A DNA stretch of 64,000 nt from CAWKKW01 sp963850345 (lineage in GTDB: Bacteria; Acidobacteriota; Terriglobia; Terriglobales; Acidobacteriaceae), in contig CAWKKW010000003.1 of NCBI GenBank assembly GCA_963850345.1, forward strand, positions 186,001 through 250,000, given 5' to 3'. Numbering within the stretch: the first letter of the stretch is position 1; every line of letters starts with the position of its first letter. Below the pieces are notes generated by a model, which made no database searches, was not told the origin of the DNA, and saw only the letters and a list, made by a program, of their open reading frames with translations. The position numbers and the translations under genes are program-made. Below, in pieces: positions 58,117 to 64,000 of the stretch.

Positions 58117-61017
58117 ATGAAGACTCAATCGTTTGATCGACTGCTATCGATTTGGCTGGGAGTTGCCCTGTTGTCGGCCACAACCCTGGTCTTGGCACAG
58201 GACAACCAGGGAGCGTCCGCCGCCGCGCCGGCGTATCGAAATCCCAGTTTGACGATCGAGGAGCGGGTCGAGGACCTGTTGCCGCGCCTGACCTTAGAAC
58301 AGAAGGTGCAGGAGATCAGCGGCGGATGGGAATCGAAGGTCGAGGTGATCGATCCGACCGGCACCTTTACTACGGAATCAGCACGCGCTGTCTTTCGGCA
58401 GCCACAAGACGTGAAGAGCACCTTCACGCCGAAGCAGATGGCGATCCTGCGGAATGGGGTCCAGCGCTTCCAGAAGGAAAAGACACCGCTGGGGATCCCG
58501 GCGCTCTTCATGGGTGAGTCGCTGCACGGCTTCATGGAAGATGGCAGCACCAGTTTCCCGCAAGTGATCGGGATGGCGAGCACGTGGGATCCGCAGCTGA
58601 TTCACCGCGTCTTCACCGCGGCTGCCGATGAGGCGGGCTCGCGCGGACTGGGGCAGGCATTCACACCGGTGCTCGACATCGCGCGCGACCCGCGGTGGGG
58701 CCGGACGGAAGAGACCTACGGCGAAGACCCGTTTCTCGTCTCGCGCATGGGCGTTGCAGCGGTTACCGGCCTGCAGGGCGATAACTTCATGATCGGGCGG
58801 CACAACGTGCTGGCGACGGCGAAACACTTCGCAGTGCACGGTCAGCCCGAAGGGGGCACCAATACCGCACCCGCGAACTACTCTGAACGCATCATTCGCG
58901 AAAACTTCCTGGTTCCATTTCAGGCGGCGGTGCAGGAGGCTCACGTGGGAAGCGTGATGGCCTCGTATAACGAGATCGACGGCATTCCCTCGCATATCAA
59001 TCACTGGCTGCTGGACACGGTGTTGCGGCAGGAATGGGGGTATCGGGGCTACATCACCTCGGATGGAGACGGCATTCAGATGCTGTGGCAGACGCACCAT
59101 GTTGCGGCCGACAATGCCGCTGCCGCACGTCTGGCGATTGGTGCCGGTATCGATTACGATCTGTCGGACGGGTCCGCGTTTCGGACGTTGCTGTGGCAGG
59201 TAAAGCAGGGAATCGTACCAGAGAGTGATCTAAATCGCGCCGTGTCGAAGGTACTGGCCTCGAAGTTCCGGCTGGGATTGTTTGAAAACCCCTATGTCGA
59301 TCCTGACTACACTGAGCGCGTCACCAGCAGCGCGGAACACCGCGAGTTGGCAGAAAAGGTCGCAGAGAAGGTTGTAGTTCTGCTCAAGAACGAAAAGAAC
59401 CTGCTCCCTCTCGACCTCTCGAAGATCAAGACCATTGCGGTGATTGGACCGAATGCGGCGGATGTCCACCTGGGCGGCTACAGCCGCGAGCCGATGCATG
59501 GGGTATCCATTCTGCAGGGTATTCGCGACTACGTGGGAACGCGCGCGAACGTGATCTATGCGGAGGGCTGCAAGATCACGACGGCCAAAGAAGGCTGGCA
59601 GGGATGGTACGAAAACAACGTACAACTCGCCGATCCTAAAGCGCAGGTGGCAAGCATTCAGGCTGCAGTGGCGGCCGCGCGCAAAGCGAGTGTGGCCCTG
59701 CTGGTCGTCGGCGAAAATGAGAGCACAAATCGCGAAGCGTGGGCCGAGAACCATTTGGGCGATCGCGACTCGCTCGACCTGCTGGGTGCGCAGAACGATT
59801 TGGTAAAGGCTGTCATTGAAACTGGCACGCCTACCGTCGTGCTGTTGATCAACGGACGGCCGCTCTCGATCAACTACATCGCGGACCATGCTCCAGCCAT
59901 TCTCGAGGGTTGGTACCTCGGACAGGAGGGCGGCACGGCCGCGGCGCGCGTTCTGTTTGGGGATGTGAATCCAGGTGGAAAGCTGGCAATCACGTTCCCG
60001 CACTCCGTAGGCGACCTGCCGGATTTCTACAACCACAAACCATCGGACAACCGCACTTACGCCTTCAGCACCCGCAAGCCGCTGTATGCATTCGGCTATG
60101 GGCTGAGCTACACGACTTTCCATTTCGACAATCTTCGCATCGAGCCGGAGCAGATTGAGACCGGGGGCACTGCAAAAGTAACTGTGGATGTGACGAACAC
60201 CGGCGCTCGCGAGGGCGACGAGGTTGCGCAGTTCTATGTGCATCAGCAGATCGCTTCGGTAACGCGGCCGGTGATGCAACTGCGGGGATTTCGGCGTGTC
60301 ACCTTGAAGCCCGGCGAAAAGAGAACGGTCGAGTTCACCGTCGGCCCGGAGGATCTCTCCATGCTGAACGTGGATATGCATCGCGTAATCGAACCAGGCG
60401 TGTTCGACATGATGGTGGGACCGAGCAGCGATCAGACTTCCACGGTGCATCTCCGGGTCGGTGCGCAGGGGAATGCAGCGAAGCCACCGCTTCCTCCTCC
60501 GCCGCCGGGCTCTGAGGCGGCAATGGTCAGCAACTTCGACGAGGGCCAGCCCTCCGCGAAGTACGGTGCCTGGGTGGCCGGCTCCGACTCTATGCAGGGC
60601 GGTAAATCGACCTCTGCGATCAAGATTGTAGAGCCGGGTGCGGAGAATTCAAAGGGCGCGCTGCAGGTGACCGGTGAAGTTGCCAGCGGGGGCCAGTATC
60701 TCTGGGCCGGAGTGCTATTTGCTCCAGGCTCTGCGCCCATGCAACCCGCAAATCTGTCGAGCAAAAAAGAGATTCGGTTCTGGGCTAAGGGGGATGGCCA
60801 GGCCTATACGCTGCTCGTTCTCACGCAGAGACGGTCTGGGCAATCGGGCGACATGCCGGCGATGACCACGTTCACCGCGGGCCCGGAGTGGAAGCAGTAC
60901 ACCTTTCCTTTCTCAGGGTTCGATACCGACGGCAGCGATCTGTCCGGCATCGCTTTCACGCGATCACAGCAACCGGGGAAATTCTCGTTTGAAGTGGACC
61001 AGTTCGAAATTCGATAG
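58117..61017 (+). CDS. Secreted GH3 glycoside hydrolase with C-terminal CIA30/CBM11-like domain
   Basis: 966 aa. A signal peptide (LLSIWLGVALLSATTLVLAQ) precedes a GH3 catalytic region: LFMGESLHGF, FTPVLDIARDPRWGRTEETY, KHFAVHGQPEGGTN and the nucleophile motif GYITSDGDGIQM. GH3 domain 2 has VVLLKNEKNLLPL, then a fibronectin III-like domain (DVTNTGAREGDEVAQFYV), and a final domain of about 160 residues (from NFDEGQPSAKYGAWV to SFEVDQFEI) with the beta-sandwich look of CIA30/CBM11-type modules, probably carbohydrate binding. Family members are beta-glucosidases or beta-xylosidases; substrate unknown. Confidence 0.9.
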   Translation: MKTQSFDRLLSIWLGVALLSATTLVLAQDNQGASAAAPAYRNPSLTIEERVEDLLPRLTLEQKVQEISGGWESKVEVIDPTGTFTTESARAVFRQPQDVKSTFTPKQMAILRNGVQRFQKEKTPLGIPALFMGESLHGFMEDGSTSFPQVIGMASTWDPQLIHRVFTAAADEAGSRGLGQAFTPVLDIARDPRWGRTEETYGEDPFLVSRMGVAAVTGLQGDNFMIGRHNVLATAKHFAVHGQPEGGTNTAPANYSERIIRENFLVPFQAAVQEAHVGSVMASYNEIDGIPSHINHWLLDTVLRQEWGYRGYITSDGDGIQMLWQTHHVAADNAAAARLAIGAGIDYDLSDGSAFRTLLWQVKQGIVPESDLNRAVSKVLASKFRLGLFENPYVDPDYTERVTSSAEHRELAEKVAEKVVVLLKNEKNLLPLDLSKIKTIAVIGPNAADVHLGGYSREPMHGVSILQGIRDYVGTRANVIYAEGCKITTAKEGWQGWYENNVQLADPKAQVASIQAAVAAARKASVALLVVGENESTNREAWAENHLGDRDSLDLLGAQNDLVKAVIETGTPTVVLLINGRPLSINYIADHAPAILEGWYLGQEGGTAAARVLFGDVNPGGKLAITFPHSVGDLPDFYNHKPSDNRTYAFSTRKPLYAFGYGLSYTTFHFDNLRIEPEQIETGGTAKVTVDVTNTGAREGDEVAQFYVHQQIASVTRPVMQLRGFRRVTLKPGEKRTVEFTVGPEDLSMLNVDMHRVIEPGVFDMMVGPSSDQTSTVHLRVGAQGNAAKPPLPPPPPGSEAAMVSNFDEGQPSAKYGAWVAGSDSMQGGKSTSAIKIVEPGAENSKGALQVTGEVASGGQYLWAGVLFAPGSAPMQPANLSSKKEIRFWAKGDGQAYTLLVLTQRRSGQSGDMPAMTTFTAGPEWKQYTFPFSGFDTDGSDLSGIAFTRSQQPGKFSFEVDQFEIR

Positions 61018-61346
61018 GAGTCAGCGCACACAGTTAGTCTGGTAGGTCGGCCTGTTCGCGTTAGGGAGTTGCTCCCGGCCTTGCGGATGGGACATCGACG
61101 ACTGCGGCTTTGGCCAGTTTAGTTCTCGGGGGCGGCGGGTGCCCCTTGAGGTGATCGCGGGCGGTCGTTCTCCGGTTGAACCAATTTTTAGTCTCATGGT
61201 GGGTAGTTCGTTCCCGCCTGGGTGGCCCGTACAACTGAGCTTCACCGAGCAGCACTCCTATCTGCAGAACATCCTTCGTTGTCGTTTCGGGGCCCAGTTC
61301 GCGCACGCGGGACCAGCGTCGCGACCGAGGGTCAAGCGAATCGAAC
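61018..61346. other. Intergenic region between GH3 and RecQ genes
   Basis: 329 bp. GGGAG-TTG-CTCCC near 61060-61072 is a small hairpin. Frames on both strands lack convincing protein motifs, and I see no RNA gene or clear promoter. Confidence 0.5.
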
Positions 61347-63041
61347 ATGAATTCTCATGGTTTTCCTTCAAAACAGCTTGCTCCAAAAAAGTCACAAGGT
61401 GCTCGCAAGAGGAGCGCAAGTTCCTCCCATCGCGCAAAGCGAAAGGCTTCGGGCGAACCGAAGGCACCCTGGGAGGCACTTCACGCGGAGGCGAGACATC
61501 GCTTTGGCATTGACCACTTTCGGCCTGGCCAGCGCGAGGTCCTCGAAGCTGTATTTGAAGGCAGAGACGTTCTGGCACTGATGCCGACCGGTGCGGGAAA
61601 GAGCCTCTGCTATCAGCTTCCCGCGTTGTTCCTGCCCAAACCTGTGCTGGTGATCTCCCCCTTGATCGCGCTGATGCAGGATCAGCAAGGCAAGGCAGAG
61701 GACGCCGAAATCGTCGCGGAGAAACTCGATTCCACCTTGACTGCGGCGGAGAGTTCTGCGGTCAAGGACTTGATTCAGGCGGGCATTCCGCAACTCTTGT
61801 ACGTGACCCCCGAGCGGCTGGAGAACACCGAGTTTCTGGACAACCTGGTGAAGACGGGCGTGAGTCTTTTCGCGGTGGACGAGGCGCACTGCATCTCGCA
61901 TTGGGGCCACGACTTTCGACCGGCTTACCTCGGCCTGCGCCATGCGCGCAAACGGCTGGGTGATCCACCGGTGCTGGCCGTGACGGCCACGGCAACGGAG
62001 AGCGTGATCCAGGACATTCTGAATCAAATGGGTGCGACTGACCCGGTCATCGTCAACACGGGAACAGAGCGCGAGAATTTATCGTTCAGCGTGCACAATA
62101 CGGTGAACGATCAAGCCAAACAGTTGCGCTTACAACAGCTGATCGCAGAAGAAACGGGCACTGGGATTGTCTACACGGCGAGTATTCGCACTGCAGAGAC
62201 GGTCGTCAAATTTCTGCGGGGCCGTGATGTCGAGGCAGGCCTGTACCACGGGCGGCTCGGAGCCAGGGAGCGGGAGGCGGTTCAAGCCAGCTTCATGGCG
62301 GGCAAGTTTAAAGTGCTGATTGCGACCAAGGCATTCGGCCTCGGCATCGATAAGCCCGACATCCGATTCGTCTATCACTATGAATTTCCTGATTCGCTAG
62401 AGAGCTACTATCAGGAGGCCGGCCGCGCGGGACGCGATGGTGAACCGGCGCGTGCGGTGTTGCTTTTTCGCCTGGAGGATCGGCGTATTCAGACCTTTTT
62501 TCAGATTGGACGCTATCCCGCCGTGGGCGAGTATCAGAGGGTGTTGGAGGGGATAGAGGGCGAAGCGAATCTGGCTGCGATCGTGGAACGTTCTGGAGTT
62601 GCCCGACGCAGGGTGTCGACCATTCTGCACCTGCTGCGCGATGCGGGCGTTGTTCGTCGGACTCGCGCGGGGTTCGCCGTGAATCGGAAGGTACAAAGCG
62701 AGGCTGAAGTAGAGCGCCTGGTGGCCAGCTACGAAGAGAGGCGTGCGGCGGACAAACGACGAGTCGACGACATGATGCGGTATGCCGAGTCGGCGCGATG
62801 CCGTAAACAGATCTTGCGCGCTCACTTTGGTGAGCCGGAGGGAGAACCCTGCGGCAGTTGCGACAACTGTATCCAGCCGAAAGCTGGAAGCCCAGCGGCC
62901 TCGGACAAGGCAGAGAAGTACGTAGAGATTCAAACTCCTCTAGGGATAATCCGAACCACGGCACCCGAGACGTTGCCGGAAGCGGCTGTCTTCGGCACAG
63001 AGCCGGCAAGCCATTCATCGTCGCCGAAGAGTGATGGCTAG
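61347..63041 (+). CDS. recQ: RecQ-family ATP-dependent DNA helicase
   Basis: 3'-5' DNA helicase in recombination and repair. 564 aa: a basic N-terminal tail (about 40 residues rich in K, R, S), helicase domain with RPGQREVLEAVF, MPTGAGKSLCYQLP (Walker A), FAVDEAHCISHWGHDFRPAY (DEAH and aromatic loop), TATATESVIQDI, then GFGLGIDKPDIRFV-type motif V (ATKAFGLGIDKPDIRFVYH) and EAGRAGRDGEPA. The zinc-binding C-terminal region has CRKQILRAHFGEPEGEPCGS and CDNC. It is shorter than E. coli RecQ and shows no evident HRDC domain. Confidence 0.92.
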   Translation: MNSHGFPSKQLAPKKSQGARKRSASSSHRAKRKASGEPKAPWEALHAEARHRFGIDHFRPGQREVLEAVFEGRDVLALMPTGAGKSLCYQLPALFLPKPVLVISPLIALMQDQQGKAEDAEIVAEKLDSTLTAAESSAVKDLIQAGIPQLLYVTPERLENTEFLDNLVKTGVSLFAVDEAHCISHWGHDFRPAYLGLRHARKRLGDPPVLAVTATATESVIQDILNQMGATDPVIVNTGTERENLSFSVHNTVNDQAKQLRLQQLIAEETGTGIVYTASIRTAETVVKFLRGRDVEAGLYHGRLGAREREAVQASFMAGKFKVLIATKAFGLGIDKPDIRFVYHYEFPDSLESYYQEAGRAGRDGEPARAVLLFRLEDRRIQTFFQIGRYPAVGEYQRVLEGIEGEANLAAIVERSGVARRRVSTILHLLRDAGVVRRTRAGFAVNRKVQSEAEVERLVASYEERRAADKRRVDDMMRYAESARCRKQILRAHFGEPEGEPCGSCDNCIQPKAGSPAASDKAEKYVEIQTPLGIIRTTAPETLPEAAVFGTEPASHSSSPKSDG

Positions 63042-63068
63042 CCCTTGCGAGCAGGCTCGCGACCGTTC

Positions 63069-63301
63069 CTAATGGTAGCGGAACAACAGGAAGGCCGCAG
63101 CCCAAGAGATTGTAACTGTGGTTGTCCACTCAAGGATGTCGATCGGGCGGCCGCTGGCTTTGTCTGGCATCAGCGAAGGGCGATTGGTAAGCAGCATGAG
63201 CGGTCGCGTGGAAAAGCCCTGCACAATTCCGGCGACCTTGGTGCGCGCAAGGGATGGATGCCGGTGAAGTTCAGGCCCATGAGCGCGAAGACGACGACCG
63301 A
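63069..63301 (-). pseudogene. C-terminal remnant of an NRAMP-type metal transporter
   Basis: Reading the minus strand from 63301 gives VVVFALMGLNFTGIHPLRA, then after a one-step frame change near 63235 GIVQGFSTRPLMLLTNRP and WTTTVTISWAAAFLLFRYH, ending at a stop at 63069. This is the last ~75 residues of an NRAMP/MntH-like transporter (compare the family pattern GLNFxGINPxRAL.WxGIVQGFSxPPLLLLxxLMTNR). The preceding ~330 residues are missing and an in-frame TAA precedes the fragment. It is a dead remnant. Confidence 0.75.
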
Positions 63302-63434
63302 TTATAGAAATGGTTGCGCGCCGTGAGCGTCTTCTGATGAATGAGCGTTGAGGAGAGACGTAATCGGCTGAGATGGCACTGCCTTCTATCTAAGCCGCTT
63401 GGCTGGATGCATCGTGCCTTTCAGACATTTTCGC

Positions 63435-63711
63435 TTAGTGTTCAAGATTCTTCGGATACCAGGTGATCTGGACGGCAGTGCTTACGTCGTGCTGGGACCC
63501 AGCCTCAAGGATTGGTCGCCTGGTTCGGACCATAGGGAACGCCATCGATCGCCGAAAGAGTTTGCGCGAGTGCTGGCGAATACCCGTGTGCGGAGAGAGA
63601 GTACTGCAAACTCGCCCCGGCGTCCAAAGAGAATCTGCCCCAGGTTGCGCGCCCCGCTAGACCGGTGACATTGTTAAAGCGCTGGGGCGCGAATACCTGG
63701 AGTGCAGTGGG
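63435..63711 (-). pseudogene. Remnant of an outer-membrane beta-barrel-like gene
   Basis: Minus-strand frame from about 63711: LQVFAPQRFNNVTGLAGRAT, then LDAGASLQYSLSAHGYSPA, IDGVPYGPNQATNP, and after an extra base at a CCTTGAG near 63505 EAGSQHDVSTAVQITWYPKN, stop near 63435. The alternating polar/aromatic strand pattern ending in ITWYPKN is like the last strands of an outer-membrane beta-barrel. No N-terminal part is present; the RDD stop lies just upstream at 63720. Family not identified. Confidence 0.5.
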
Positions 63712-63719
63712 TTATTGGC

Positions 63720-64000
63720 TCAGCGGTAGCTGCGCTGGTACATCCGGGTCAGGCGATCGTGCCAACTCAGGCGGTCTTCGTCGAAGAACGCCCACGCACA
63801 TCCCAGTCCAACCGCACAGAGCGACAAGGCCAAGGCTGGAATGCGGCGGCGCATCGCTTTACGGGTGGGATTTTCATCATTGAATGTGCAGAACGCGATC
63901 TTGGCGTAGCGCATGCCGGGTGTCGCTTCTGAGTAGGTGAAGAACAGCAGCTGGTAGAGCAGCGTGAAGGCGGCAAACACCAGGGCCCCCCCAACCAACG
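63720..64000 (-). CDS. RDD-family membrane protein, C-terminal part
   Basis: Open to the right edge of the window, so the N-terminus is missing. The visible ~93 residues contain two hydrophobic helices (ALVFAAFTLLYQLLFFTYSE and IPALALSLCAVGLGCAWAFF), the RDD-domain signature ATPGMRYAKIAFCTF and the conserved end SWHDRLTRMYQRSYR. RDD proteins are small membrane proteins of mostly unknown transport role. Confidence 0.85.
   Translation of the reverse strand, partial: LVGGALVFAAFTLLYQLLFFTYSEATPGMRYAKIAFCTFNDENPTRKAMRRRIPALALSLCAVGLGCAWAFFDEDRLSWHDRLTRMYQRSYR

Noticed and set aside
61018..61346. Small gene or RNA upstream of recQ
   Set aside because: Frames on both strands lack family motifs, and the only hairpin is 5 bp.

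Overview
The window is about 64 kb of GC-rich, gene-dense bacterial chromosome. Gene content and protein style point to an acidobacterium of the Terriglobia/Acidobacteriaceae type (Granulicella/Edaphobacter-like): secreted GH3, GH13 and GH37 glycosidases, a DUF4097 envelope protein, a MutL of the endonuclease type, an 11-type complex I operon without NuoE/F/G but with two NuoM genes, and many GTGA/ATGA start-stop overlaps. This taxonomic call is inference from protein resemblance; there is no rRNA in the window. I found no rRNA, tRNA, intact insertion sequence, prophage or CRISPR array.

Layout. 0-9.4 kb: DUF4097 envelope protein, cmk, a winged-helix-like protein with a huge Arg/Gly/Pro-rich tail, mutL, pyk and a YihY/BrkB-family membrane protein. 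Three of these genes carry four single-base frameshifts in total, every one an apparent extra base. 9.5-18.5 kb: secreted GH3 beta-glucosidase, thioredoxin-like protein, lipid/DAG kinase, a small beta-solenoid envelope protein, purU, a LuxR-type regulator with a degenerate receiver and two palindromes upstream of it, then a somewhat less GC-rich stretch with a 70-aa protein, a ketopantoate-reductase-like protein and a His/Asp-rich secreted protein. 18.5-26.4 kb: ppc, Tat-like cupin, YdcF-type protein, ABC-F ATPase, a compact repeat array and DUF2252. 26.4-32.9 kb: trehalase overlapping a PfkB sugar kinase, divergent from an AsmA-like protein across a 7+7 bp inverted repeat, then a secreted GH13 glucosidase. 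32.9-42.5 kb: GT4 glycosyltransferase, PHP-type phosphoesterase, LOG-family protein, small membrane protein, typA/bipA, a zinc-dependent phospholipase C-like protein, and cysK-cysE.

42.7-55.2 kb is the nuo operon in the order A-B-C-D-I-H-J-K-L-M-M-N. It has the full membrane arm plus one additional antiporter-like subunit and the B/C/D/I connecting module, but no NADH-dehydrogenase module (E, F, G), so the electron donor cannot be read from this locus. The second NuoM has lost the TM7 lysine that is conserved in proton-pumping subunits. A full-length hypF follows 73 bp downstream with no other hydrogenase genes nearby. 57.6-64 kb: small membrane protein, a second secreted GH3 enzyme with a C-terminal CIA30/CBM11-like domain, a RecQ-family helicase, and then decayed C-terminal pieces of an NRAMP transporter and an outer-membrane-protein-like gene before an RDD protein that runs off the end.

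The carbohydrate genes (two GH3, GH13, GH37, sugar kinase) fit a saprophytic oligosaccharide and trehalose degrader. The most unusual items are the EFG-less, double-NuoM complex I with an altered second NuoM, the long disordered-tail protein translationally coupled to cmk, the paired palindromes at the pseudo-receiver regulator, and the cluster of +1 frameshifts.
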